64,000 nt of DNA from CALVGQ01 sp031551965 (GTDB lineage: Bacteria; Bacillota_I; Bacilli_A; Erysipelotrichales; Erysipelotrichaceae): NCBI GenBank assembly GCA_031551965.1, contig JAVBMW010000033.1, positions 1-64,000 on the forward strand, in the 5' to 3' direction. This document shows, one piece after another, positions 52,417-60,949 of this stretch (the stretch's first letter is position 1; every line of letters begins with the position of its first letter). The notes beneath the pieces were generated by a model, which worked only from the letters and a program-made list of their open reading frames with translations, ran no database searches and was not told where the DNA came from. A program made the position numbers and the translations under genes.

Positions 52417-53262
52417 TTAAACTCTAAATTCAAGTTTAAAGCCTTCACCATGCACATCCGTTGCATCACTCGTAATCATAAAGGCTGTTTTATCGATTGA
52501 ATTGACAAGTTCAACCAATTTAGGATATTGTCTTTGATCGACCACAACTAAAATAATTTGTTTTTGATCCATGGTATAACCACCTTTTGCACTGATCAAA
52601 GTCGTTCCACGATCCAACTCTTGGTTGATTTGAGTATTTAACAGCTCCCATTTTTCACTGATAATTTGAACCGCTTTAGAATTTGTACCGCCAAAAGTAA
52701 CGGTTCTACCAATCATATAAGAACACGACACTACAGATATTAGTCCGATCAACACAGCTTCTAGTCCATAGTTAAATAAACCTAAAAGGACTGTAATGCC
52801 ATCGATGATGAGGACAAAATTATTTGTTTCGATCCCTGTCCATTTCGCTAATATAAGTGCAGGGACATCCATTCCCCCTGTACTCGCATCAACACGGAAT
52901 ACCAAACCGATTCCAAGCCCTGCAAGTGCCCCACCATAAAAAGAAGCTACAACTTCACTTATTTGGATCTGATAAGGGAAATAACTTAAAATACTGATAA
53001 ATATTGGATAAACCAGTGATGAAACTACTGTTTTTATTGCGAATTCTTTCTTTAAAACAAGTGAACCTAAAATAAACATTCCCAAAACTAATCCATTGAT
53101 GACTAGTGTTTGATTTAAGTGAAACAAAGGTTCTATTGCGATCGCAATTCCCGCTACACCACCCGAAAGAATCTTAAAAGGCAAAATCAAATAGGTTACA
53201 CTTATTGCCAAAATGAAGTTTCCTAAAAGAATCATGATTGTCTGAAATAGCATTTTTTTCAT
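52417..53262 (-). CDS. YitT family membrane protein (DUF161/DUF2179)
   Basis: 281 aa. Five or six transmembrane segments with the family block GGVAGIAIAIEPLFH, GLVFRVDASTGGMDVPALIL, and a C-terminal DUF2179 domain (TLISAKGGYTMDQKQIILVVVDQRQ). yvjA of Bacillus, next to ftsEX and ctpB, is of this family. Role unknown, possibly transport. Confidence 0.9.
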   Translation of the reverse strand: MKKMLFQTIMILLGNFILAISVTYLILPFKILSGGVAGIAIAIEPLFHLNQTLVINGLVLGMFILGSLVLKKEFAIKTVVSSLVYPIFISILSYFPYQIQISEVVASFYGGALAGLGIGLVFRVDASTGGMDVPALILAKWTGIETNNFVLIIDGITVLLGLFNYGLEAVLIGLISVVSCSYMIGRTVTFGGTNSKAVQIISEKWELLNTQINQELDRGTTLISAKGGYTMDQKQIILVVVDQRQYPKLVELVNSIDKTAFMITSDATDVHGEGFKLEFRV

Positions 53263-53349
53263 ATTTTACCCTCTTTTATAATTATATCTATTTTTTAGCT
53301 TTTAAACTATCTTTTTTTGAACTATAATAATTATTAATTGGAGGTACGA

Positions 53350-53778
53350 ATGAAAAAGATAATTTGGATATTGTTATTTATGTGGATTGGCTTTATCTTT
53401 TATAATTCTTGTCAAATTGGAGCAGATTCTACATCTGCAAGTGATGTCATTGTTTATTGGGTAATAGAGACTACAAAAGCTCCACTTACATGGTATCAGC
53501 AAATCAGTTTATTAGTCCGTAAAGGTGCTCATTTTACTGAATATGCATTACTTGGATTTTCTTCAGTTCTTGCACAAACCATTTCACCTCTAAAAGTATT
53601 TTCAAACACAAAATACTTACTTGTCTTTCTGCTAGTACCCTTTATCGATGAGACAATCCAAGCCTTTGTTCCTGGCAGAAATAATTCGATCATTGATGTA
53701 GGAATCGATTCTTTAGGTTTTTTAACTGGTTTTACTATTTGTCTATTTATCATTAAATATTTCAAAAGGAGGAAATAA
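53350..53778 (+). CDS. VanZ family protein
   Basis: 142 aa with four hydrophobic segments. Family motifs: VRKGAHFTEYALLGF, DETIQAFVPGRNNSIIDVGID. VanZ-like proteins give low teicoplanin resistance in some clusters, but most are of unknown function. GGAGGT before 53350 sets the start. pepF follows after 2 bp. Confidence 0.9.
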   Translation: MKKIIWILLFMWIGFIFYNSCQIGADSTSASDVIVYWVIETTKAPLTWYQQISLLVRKGAHFTEYALLGFSSVLAQTISPLKVFSNTKYLLVFLLVPFIDETIQAFVPGRNNSIIDVGIDSLGFLTGFTICLFIIKYFKRRK

Positions 53779-53780
53779 AA

Positions 53781-55541
53781 ATGTCAAAATGGAATTTAGA
53801 TGCTCTATACACAAGTTATGAAAGTGAAGAGTTCAAACATGATTTTAATTTCATTGATACCGTAGTACAAGAAGTCAATGATTATGCGAGTTCTTTACCC
53901 GCTTCAATTGAGCTTGATGAAGTTAAAATGATTTTAAACCTTATCAGCAAGTTACGATTGATTTCACGAAAAGTTGGAAGTTATTTATTTCTAAATGCAT
54001 CTACTGATACAACAGATTCAATTACTGTTGCGTATCGTAATCAATATGCAAATAAATTGAGTGAAGCGACTAAATCTGTAAGTATTCTTCAAAAAGCGTT
54101 GAGCAAAGTAGAAGATTTTGATTCTCTTTATCATGATCCTTATATTAAAGAACATGAATTCTTTATCAAGGAAATTCAAACAAGTGTTCAACATATGTTG
54201 AATGATGAAGTTGAAGATGTCATTTCTAAGATGGAAATTAACGGATCATCTGCTTGGGCTCAACTACAAAGTTATTTAACTAGCTTAGTAGAAATAGATT
54301 GCTTAGGTGAAAAACGCACTTTAACATCAATTCGTAATTTAGCTTATAGCGATGATGCCTCTGTTCGAAAGGCAGCATATGAAGCTGAATTAAAAAGCTA
54401 TGATCAAGTAAAAGATGCAGTTGCTTTTTCTATCAACAGTATTAAAGGTGAAGCAAATACAATTTCTAGCTTACGTGGTTTTTCATCAGTTCTTGATATG
54501 ACATTGGATACATCACGTTTATCACAAAAAAGTCTTAATGCAATGTTTAGCGCAATCGAAAAATATCTCCCTGATTTTCATCGTTATCTAAATCATAAAT
54601 CAAAATTATTAGGGCATTCTAATGGCTTACCATTCTATGATTTGTTTGCCCCAATGAAGTGTGATGAAACTAAAACATATACGATCGAAGAAGCTAGAGA
54701 ATATCTAGTTAAGAATTTTAATACTTTCTCAACTGATATCAGTGATATTGTAAATCGTGCTTATGATGAGCAGTGGATCGATTTCTATCCTAATAAAGGA
54801 AAAGTTGGCGGAGCATTTTGCAGTAATCTTCCATTCATTAAACAAAGTCGTGTATTGACAAACTTTGATGGTTCACTTAGTGATGTAGTAACTTTGGCCC
54901 ATGAATTAGGTCACGCTTATCATGGAGCACGCATTCAAGATCATAGTCCTTTGAATACAACTTACTCCATGCCCGTTGCAGAAACCGCAAGTACATTTAA
55001 TGAAACGATCATTATGAATGCGGCGATCCAAGATGCAAAATCAAACGAAGAAAAAGCAATGCTTATAGAAAGCATGCTTCAAGATATTACTCAAGTAATT
55101 TGTGATATTCATTCTCGTTTTACTTTTGAATCTGAAGTAGTTGAAAAAAGAAAAAATCAATTTTTATTCGCTAAAGATTTAGAAGAAATCATGATCAACG
55201 CTCAAAAGAAAGCTTATGGAACTGGACTTGATCATAACTTTCTTCATCCATATATGTGGATATGTAAGAGTCACTATTATCGTGCTAGTTTGAACTTCTA
55301 TAATTTCCCTTATGCATTTGGTTGCCTGTTCGCAAAGGGCTTATATGCTCAGTTCATGAAAGAAGGTCCAACTTTCGTTGATAAATACAATGCCCTTCTT
55401 ACCGCGACTACAGTTAAATCTTGCGAAGATGTCGCTATGATGGCTGACATTGATATTACAACCGAAGATTTCTGGATCAGCAGTTTGGAAATCGCTAAAA
55501 GATACATTGATCAATTTATCGAATTAACACCAATTCAATAG
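53781..55541 (+). CDS. pepF: Oligoendopeptidase F (M3B)
   Basis: 586 aa cytosolic zinc metallopeptidase. HELGH in TLAHELGHAYHG, with the third ligand Glu in the ETASTFNETI region. Degrades short peptides. AGGAGG at the vanZ stop. Normal length for the M3B group (about 600). Confidence 0.95.
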   Translation: MSKWNLDALYTSYESEEFKHDFNFIDTVVQEVNDYASSLPASIELDEVKMILNLISKLRLISRKVGSYLFLNASTDTTDSITVAYRNQYANKLSEATKSVSILQKALSKVEDFDSLYHDPYIKEHEFFIKEIQTSVQHMLNDEVEDVISKMEINGSSAWAQLQSYLTSLVEIDCLGEKRTLTSIRNLAYSDDASVRKAAYEAELKSYDQVKDAVAFSINSIKGEANTISSLRGFSSVLDMTLDTSRLSQKSLNAMFSAIEKYLPDFHRYLNHKSKLLGHSNGLPFYDLFAPMKCDETKTYTIEEAREYLVKNFNTFSTDISDIVNRAYDEQWIDFYPNKGKVGGAFCSNLPFIKQSRVLTNFDGSLSDVVTLAHELGHAYHGARIQDHSPLNTTYSMPVAETASTFNETIIMNAAIQDAKSNEEKAMLIESMLQDITQVICDIHSRFTFESEVVEKRKNQFLFAKDLEEIMINAQKKAYGTGLDHNFLHPYMWICKSHYYRASLNFYNFPYAFGCLFAKGLYAQFMKEGPTFVDKYNALLTATTVKSCEDVAMMADIDITTEDFWISSLEIAKRYIDQFIELTPIQ

Positions 55542-56251
55542 TCGGAGAAATCCGGCTTTTCTTTTCGTGGTCTAAGTATTCCCATGGGTGTTGACTCCTT
55601 TGATTGTCCCAAAGGATTTTGTTTCAAAAGGGCTAGAATGTGTTCTTCATTGATCAAAGAATTAGATTTACCTAAAATATTTCCACCAAAATCATTCAAA
55701 TCAACGATCACAACTTGAAGATCATTAAGTTGTTTTGATATTTCTTTAGCGACTTCATCTGGTCTCAGTGGTCCTAATACGACATAATTGTTGTAAGGCT
55801 CGATCGTCCAATGACACGGTCCATCAATTGAAGCTGCTTTTGGTCCTGCCACTTTATAAAACAAGCCCGAAACACCAAATATTTTACTAACCCCAGAAAC
55901 AAATGCCGCAACTAAAATACGGATCACTCCACATTCATCAAGAGCACATTGCATCGTTTCCGGCATTCCTAATCCTATTCCTCGAGGGGTTTTAGTCACA
56001 AATTTGCTTAATAGTTTTGCCAGAAAGCTTGGTTTAATCTGGTCAATTCGAATCGCTCTTTTTTGAATACAGGCAATCATTTTTTCACTGATAAACAAAA
56101 TATCTTCTGCTTGGTAAATCGGTTCTACATATGTATTGATTACTTCCTGAATCTGATCATGTTGGGTGATCAATTTTGTTTTTATTGCATAGCATTCATA
56201 TGCTTTATCTGCATCTTTTACAATTAATTCTTTGTCTTGATTTACGATCAT
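55535..56251 (-). CDS. CofE-like (F420-0:gamma-glutamyl ligase family) protein
   Basis: 238 aa. Family blocks: EVINTYVEPIYQAEDILFISEKMIACIQ, TPRGIGLGMPETMQCALDECG, and SIDGPCHWTIEPYNNYVVLGP. CofE adds glutamate to coenzyme F420-0, but no other F420 gene is here and Firmicutes of this kind generally lack F420; homologues of unknown role are known in them. GGAG 12 bases before the ATG at 56251 is the only site, and it lies inside the terminator-like hairpin. The longer TTG start has none. Confidence 0.7.
   Translation of the reverse strand: MIVNQDKELIVKDADKAYECYAIKTKLITQHDQIQEVINTYVEPIYQAEDILFISEKMIACIQKRAIRIDQIKPSFLAKLLSKFVTKTPRGIGLGMPETMQCALDECGVIRILVAAFVSGVSKIFGVSGLFYKVAGPKAASIDGPCHWTIEPYNNYVVLGPLRPDEVAKEISKQLNDLQVVIVDLNDFGGNILGKSNSLINEEHILALLKQNPLGQSKESTPMGILRPRKEKPDFSDY
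55540..55565 (+). terminator. pepF terminator
   Basis: AGTCGG and CCGGCT (one G-T) around AGAAAT, then T-rich. It lies within the 3-prime end of the convergent gene. Confidence 0.6.
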
Positions 56252-56253
56252 AT

Positions 56254-56296
56254 AAAAAAATCTCCTTGACTTCAATATAAATCAAGAGAGATTTTT
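56254..56296 (-). terminator. Hairpin overlapping the cofE-like ribosome site
   Basis: AAAAATCTC and GAGATTTTT with inner TTGA/TCAA pairs, followed on the minus strand by TTTTTTTAT and then the ATG of the CofE-like gene. It can end the histidine kinase transcript and also hide the GGAG. Confidence 0.55.
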
Positions 56297-56341
56297 ATAT
56301 ATTAATATTTAATCGCTAAAAACATAAGATTTTCACAAGAT

Positions 56342-57409
56342 TTACAGTGGTAAGTTAATTTCAAAAGTTGTGATCCGATTTGAGTTGGTCGCAGTGATCG
56401 TACCATCATGGGCTTCAATAATGTTTTTAGCTATTGCTAAGCCTAGCCCACTCCCTCCCGTGTTACTTTGCCTAGCTTGATCAGCTCGATAGAACTTCTC
56501 GAAAAAGCGATCCAGCTCAGTTTGCGATATTTCATTTCCTTCATTTTCGATTTTTATACAGATATGATCTTGTTTTCTACGCAACTCAATTCGAAGTTCT
56601 CCATTATTTGGAGTATAGTTGATCGCATTGTTCAAAATATTTTCAAGTGCCCGAGCTAACTTATCCGAGTCAGCAAACAAAACAACATTTTCATCCATTT
56701 CAAATATCACACTCTGATCACGACTTTTGATTTGGATCATCATTTCTTCAACCAATTGTCTCAACATCACCTGAGCATTAAATGAAGTTTTCCGTAATTC
56801 AATTTGTCCGATGTTGAAACGAGTAATCTCAAATAATTCTTCAACTAATTGTCTTATTCTATCCGCTTTACGTAAGGCAATATTTGTATATTTTTCTTGT
56901 GTTTCCTTTTTCAAATCACTGTTTTCACTTAATAATTCAAGATAACCAATCACTGAAGTCAAAGGTGTGCGGATATCATGAGCTAAACAAACAACTAATT
57001 CATTTTTCCGGTTTTCCGACTCCTGCATGTGATATTTCCACAATTTCAAATCTTTTTGAATATCTTGGATTTGTTGTTGCAAACCTGCAAATTGTTTAGG
57101 AAATTTAGGAATATCTTCATTTTTCAAAGAATCTGCGATTGCTTCTGTAAAATTTAAGTAAGAGGGATACAAAATCCAGTTCGAAAACATTACAAACACC
57201 ATGATCCATACAGCTAATTCAATTTCAGACTGAAGTGCTGATATCGCATAAAACAAGCTACGAACTATATCCGCATCAGTCGCATAGTAAATGGAATTTA
57301 AAATGCTTCTTACAAAAACTCCCGCTACAAAGCTGGAAATACCGGCACCAATTGAAATCAATCCTGCTCTTTTAATACTTTCTATATTAAACAATTTAAA
57401 TTTTATCAT
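56342..57409 (-). CDS. Sensor histidine kinase
   Basis: 355 aa. Two N-terminal transmembrane helices (about 16-36 and 62-82), with a short extracellular loop, then the H box LAHDIRTPLTSVIGY (His144), N box LENILNNAINYTPN, and G boxes GSGLGLAIAKNIIEAHDG. It has no large sensor domain. It overlaps the response regulator gene by 14 bp; GGGGAG before 57409. Confidence 0.93.
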   Translation of the reverse strand: MIKFKLFNIESIKRAGLISIGAGISSFVAGVFVRSILNSIYYATDADIVRSLFYAISALQSEIELAVWIMVFVMFSNWILYPSYLNFTEAIADSLKNEDIPKFPKQFAGLQQQIQDIQKDLKLWKYHMQESENRKNELVVCLAHDIRTPLTSVIGYLELLSENSDLKKETQEKYTNIALRKADRIRQLVEELFEITRFNIGQIELRKTSFNAQVMLRQLVEEMMIQIKSRDQSVIFEMDENVVLFADSDKLARALENILNNAINYTPNNGELRIELRRKQDHICIKIENEGNEISQTELDRFFEKFYRADQARQSNTGGSGLGLAIAKNIIEAHDGTITATNSNRITTFEINLPL

Positions 57410-58091
57410 CAAGCTTATACCCCACTCCCCAAATGGTTTGAATGAACTTTCTATCCTTACCGATATCATTCAATTTCTTTCTTATGTTTTGAACGTGTGT
57501 CATAACGGTGTTATTACTTTCAAGATATTTTTGTTTCCAAATCGATTCAAAAATTTCTTCACTACTTACAACTTTCTTTTGATTTTTCATCAATAGATAC
57601 AAGATCGAAAATTCAATTGGTGTAAGCATAACCTGTTTTTTGTATAAGTAACATTGGTGAGTTTCTTCATCCATACTTAATCCATTAAAGTATAAAGTAC
57701 TTGGGTTATTATTTTCAGATGCTGAAAAACGTTGTAAGCGTCTGAGTTGTGCATTGATTCTAGCTAAAAGTTCCATAGGGTTGAATGGTTTCTTGATATA
57801 GTCATCCGCCCCAAAAGCTAAACCATTGATCACATCAATATCACTATCTTTTGCGGTCAGCATAATAATCGGAAAAATATAGCCTTTTTCGCGCAACTGA
57901 TAACACAAGGTAAGCCCATCAATTCCTGGCATCATAATATCCAAAATAGCGACATCGATATCACCTAATATTTTCTCATCGATTGATCTTGGATCTAGAT
58001 ATTTAATCACATTGTGGTGTTCTAATTCCAAATGAACTTCAATTAATTGTGCTATTTCTTTTTCATCATCTACAACTAGTATATTTGCCAT
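57396..58091 (-). CDS. OmpR-family response regulator
   Basis: 231 aa. Receiver domain (ILVVDDE, phosphoacceptor Asp51 in AILDIMMPG, KKPFNP), then a winged-helix DNA-binding domain (LTPIEFSILYLLMKNQ, VVSSEEIFESIW, TVMTHVQNIRKKL). Partner of the adjacent kinase. The layout resembles VanR/VanS or similar envelope-stress pairs but no target operon is adjacent. AGGAGG precedes the ATG. Confidence 0.95.
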   Translation of the reverse strand: MANILVVDDEKEIAQLIEVHLELEHHNVIKYLDPRSIDEKILGDIDVAILDIMMPGIDGLTLCYQLREKGYIFPIIMLTAKDSDIDVINGLAFGADDYIKKPFNPMELLARINAQLRRLQRFSASENNNPSTLYFNGLSMDEETHQCYLYKKQVMLTPIEFSILYLLMKNQKKVVSSEEIFESIWKQKYLESNNTVMTHVQNIRKKLNDIGKDRKFIQTIWGVGYKLDDKI

Positions 58092-58244
58092 CTTTATATC
58101 CTCCTAGTTCATTATAAATAAGAAATATTCCTCTATGAAGTTAGTTTGGTTATTCTTAAGGAAATCTTGTGCTTTTCTTGTGAAACATTGCGCATTATAA
58201 TCGGAAATTTGTTATTATAGTATAAATTGGAAGGAGCTTATATC

Positions 58245-58799
58245 ATGCAATATATCATTTTTGATTTAGAGGCAACTTGTTGGGAAAGATCAAATACATT
58301 GAATTTATCACATGAAATTATTGAAATTGGCGCTGTTAAATTGGATCAACATTTAAATGAAATCAGTCTGTTTCAGTGCTTTGTAAAACCTACTATCAAT
58401 CCGATATTATCTGATTTTTGTACTGAACTTACTAGCATTCAACAAAGTGATGTAGATCAAGCTCCAACTTTTGAAGATGCCATTGATCAATTTGTGAGAT
58501 GGATCGATGATCATGAACCAGTTGTATTATCATGGGGTTATTATGATAAATCTCAATTGATCAAAGAATGTGAAGAAAAAAAAGTAAAAAGTGAAATTAT
58601 TCAACTTCTTAATAATCATCATAGCTTGAAACATGAGTTTGCAGAAATCACAAAGCGAAAACCTTGCGGTATGCAAAAAGCTTTGAATATTCTCAACATT
58701 GAATTAATCGGAACTCATCATCGCGGAATTGATGATGCGCAAAATATTGCTAAGATTTTCAAAAACATCTTTCCTCAATGGCTCAAACATACCACTTAA
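58245..58799 (+). CDS. DEDDh 3-prime-5-prime exonuclease (KapD-like)
   Basis: 184 aa. DEDDh core: FDLEATCW with Asp and Glu, SWGYYDKSQL, and HHRGIDDAQN carrying His and Asp. The FDLEATCW form occurs in KapD, an inhibitor of the KinA sporulation pathway in Bacillus, and in ERI-like exonucleases. GGAAGGAG before 58245 sets the start. Monocistronic, divergent from the two-component genes. Confidence 0.85.
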   Translation: MQYIIFDLEATCWERSNTLNLSHEIIEIGAVKLDQHLNEISLFQCFVKPTINPILSDFCTELTSIQQSDVDQAPTFEDAIDQFVRWIDDHEPVVLSWGYYDKSQLIKECEEKKVKSEIIQLLNNHHSLKHEFAEITKRKPCGMQKALNILNIELIGTHHRGIDDAQNIAKIFKNIFPQWLKHTT

Positions 58800-58805
58800 C
58801 ACACA

Positions 58806-58838
58806 AGGACGCACCATTCATATGGTACGTCCTCTTTA
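58806..58838. terminator. Terminator between convergent genes
   Basis: AGGACG-c-ACCAT pairs with ATGGT-a-CGTCCT around TCAT, then T-rich. It serves the exonuclease and perhaps yjjI. Confidence 0.8.
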
Positions 58839-58839
58839 A

Positions 58840-60348
58840 TTATTTGATTGTATTCTTTTTGCGGTCTAACGCATGCCCATTGTTTTTAGCTCCTACCGCT
58901 AAAATGGCAGATTGATTTAATACTGTTTCATTGTTCTCTAGTTTTACTAAATCACTACGTTTAACTAGATACCCTGTAACTCGAACTACTTCTCCACCAT
59001 CTTCATATCCACTGATGTATCGTACTCCAGCCTTCATCGATCCTTTGATCACATCCAATAAAGCAGGCAGATGTTTAGACCATGTTTCATCAAATTTATA
59101 AACATCTCCAGTTCCAGTTGGGAAAAATTTATGGTAAAGCGTCGAATGCAATAACTGATCAGCTAAACTTGGTTCATAACCAATAGGAATACGAGTTCCA
59201 GGACTGCAATCCGTACCATCTGAATCAATACCAACCTGTGCATGTAACCAAGTTTTGTTCATTCTATTTTCACTGTAGGGTGACGTTTTTTCAGCTGCTA
59301 AGCGATCAATAATTTCAAGAATTTCAACGCCCAATTGGTTCGCTTCTTCATTGTGACCAAAACCTTTAGATTTATCCTCTATATTAAGTAATGTATTACA
59401 ACATTCTGCTAAACCTGCAATTCCAAACAACCCCACAAAATTTTCACGTTTTAAAAACCCTTCTTTTACCAAGAAATTCGATTTAAAGAATGCTGCTTCT
59501 TCAACTAGAAAGCGAATGCGATTGTTTATATTATCAATCATGATATTTGAATAATATGGTAGTACTCTATTTTTAAAATCATCAACTGAATTAGCTTCTT
59601 TTGCCATACTCGATAAGCGTAAGCGATTCATTGTATAAGCACCGCCAGTTACATTAAAACCATTATAACAAGAAGCTATTCCATATTGATCTCCTAAATC
59701 TTTTTTAAACATTTCATCATTGGCAAAGCTTGGATTTGCGGTCTTCAACATACATTCTAAAGCATGTAGGGCGAATTCATCACTGGTCAATTTTTCATTA
59801 TATTTAATAGTCATATTAGGAACAGCTAACTGCATTTCCTGAGTCAAATCCAAAATAATGTGACCCACCCTAGTTTCAACTGGACCAATATCTGCATGGA
59901 CAAAAGAATCTGGCATCGTTCGATCTATATTCAATAAAAATAAACGAATTGCTTTGCGAGCTTCATTCTCATTTTCATCATTAATAAATGGATCAAGTAA
60001 AACATCAATATCACCTAAATAGACAGGAAATGTACTACCTGTCGCGGCATAACGATAAAGAATCAGTAAAGAATTAGTTGCTTCCCAAATATCTGTAGGA
60101 ACAGGCAAATCTAAAAATTCGCAACCCTTTTCCATTAAAATCGTATAATCAGGGACTGTATAACGAGGTCTAAACGGTGCATTCCCTTCATTTAAGTCAC
60201 AAATAATTCCATCTTCTAACGCCTTAATATATTCTGGACTTAGTTTTATCGAGTGGTCAGTGTTCTCTCCAACCTTGTAAAGATTATAAATTTGTTGATT
60301 CAATGTAAGACTTTCATCCTTAATAATTTCAAGTGCAGTAGTCATCTT
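58840..60348 (-). CDS. yjjI: YjjI family glycyl radical enzyme
   Basis: 502 aa. Catalytic Cys226 in IASCYNGFNVTGGAYTMNRL and the glycyl radical site Gly459 in EVVRVTGYLVK. The length (about 510) and these blocks fit YjjI, whose reaction is not known. Oxygen-sensitive, so anaerobic growth is implied. The activating radical-SAM enzyme YjjW, usually adjacent, is not in the window; the upstream gene is a GNAT acetyltransferase. GGGGGTG before 60348 sets the start. Confidence 0.88.
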   Translation of the reverse strand, partial: KMTTALEIIKDESLTLNQQIYNLYKVGENTDHSIKLSPEYIKALEDGIICDLNEGNAPFRPRYTVPDYTILMEKGCEFLDLPVPTDIWEATNSLLILYRYAATGSTFPVYLGDIDVLLDPFINDENENEARKAIRLFLLNIDRTMPDSFVHADIGPVETRVGHIILDLTQEMQLAVPNMTIKYNEKLTSDEFALHALECMLKTANPSFANDEMFKKDLGDQYGIASCYNGFNVTGGAYTMNRLRLSSMAKEANSVDDFKNRVLPYYSNIMIDNINNRIRFLVEEAAFFKSNFLVKEGFLKRENFVGLFGIAGLAECCNTLLNIEDKSKGFGHNEEANQLGVEILEIIDRLAAEKTSPYSENRMNKTWLHAQVGIDSDGTDCSPGTRIPIGYEPSLADQLLHSTLYHKFFPTGTGDVYKFDETWSKHLPALLDVIKGSMKAGVRYISGYEDGGEVVRVTGYLVKRSDLVKLENNETVLNQSAILAVGAKNNGHALDRKKNTIK

Positions 60349-60390
60349 AACACCCCCATACATCTTAATTATATCAATAATTTGTAGATT

Positions 60391-60897
60391 TTATATTATA
60401 AATTGATATCTCAACTCTATGAATGGTTCAACGATGACTATTTCTTTCTTGGCTCCATCTGCTACAAACCCTATTTTTTCATAAAATTTGATTGCATCCA
60501 TGTTTCCTTCTAATACCCATAGAACTATTTTTTTGTAGCCTTGATCTTTTAAAGTTTGAATTCCAAAATTCATTAACTGTGTGCCTAAACCATTTCTTCG
60601 ATATTGTTCAAGAAAGTAAATTGCTTGTATTTCACCTGTATCTTTTAGATCTTCATCACGACATTTTCCAATCACAAGCAAACCAATCAAATCATTGTCT
60701 GAAAGCGCACAATAATGCACACTTCCTTCTTGATTTTTAAGTGTTTCTGCATATCTTTCTGCTCTTTTTTCGATTGATAATTTACTTAAATAATCATTTG
60801 GAAGGATATTTTTATATGCTGTTTGCCATGATTTAACGTGACATTCTGCAAAATCATAAGCATCTTCAGGTGTTGCTTGTCTGATTACTATATTCAT
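60391..60897 (-). CDS. GNAT family N-acetyltransferase
   Basis: 168 aa. IRQATPEDAYDFAECHVKSWQTAYK, then the acetyl-CoA loop YLEQYRRNGLGTQLMNFG and KIVLWVLEGNMDAIKFYEKIGF. Target unknown. AGGAGG before the ATG at 60897. It precedes yjjI on the same strand, about 40 bp apart. Confidence 0.9.
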   Translation of the reverse strand: MNIVIRQATPEDAYDFAECHVKSWQTAYKNILPNDYLSKLSIEKRAERYAETLKNQEGSVHYCALSDNDLIGLLVIGKCRDEDLKDTGEIQAIYFLEQYRRNGLGTQLMNFGIQTLKDQGYKKIVLWVLEGNMDAIKFYEKIGFVADGAKKEIVIVEPFIELRYQFII

Positions 60898-60921
60898 TGA
60901 TATCCTCCTACATAATTTTTT

Positions 60922-60947
60922 TGAAAAAAGGACAAAAGATGTCCTTC
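60922..60947 (-). terminator. aspA terminator
   Basis: AAGGACA and TGTCCTT form the stem with a T-run on the minus strand, just after the aspA stop. Confidence 0.8.
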
Positions 60948-60949
60948 AA

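Noticed and set aside
53529..53765. Open frames antisense to vanZ, prfA, atpF, uvrB, aspA and other genes
   Set aside because: They are shadows of strongly supported genes, lack ribosome sites and show no protein-like composition.
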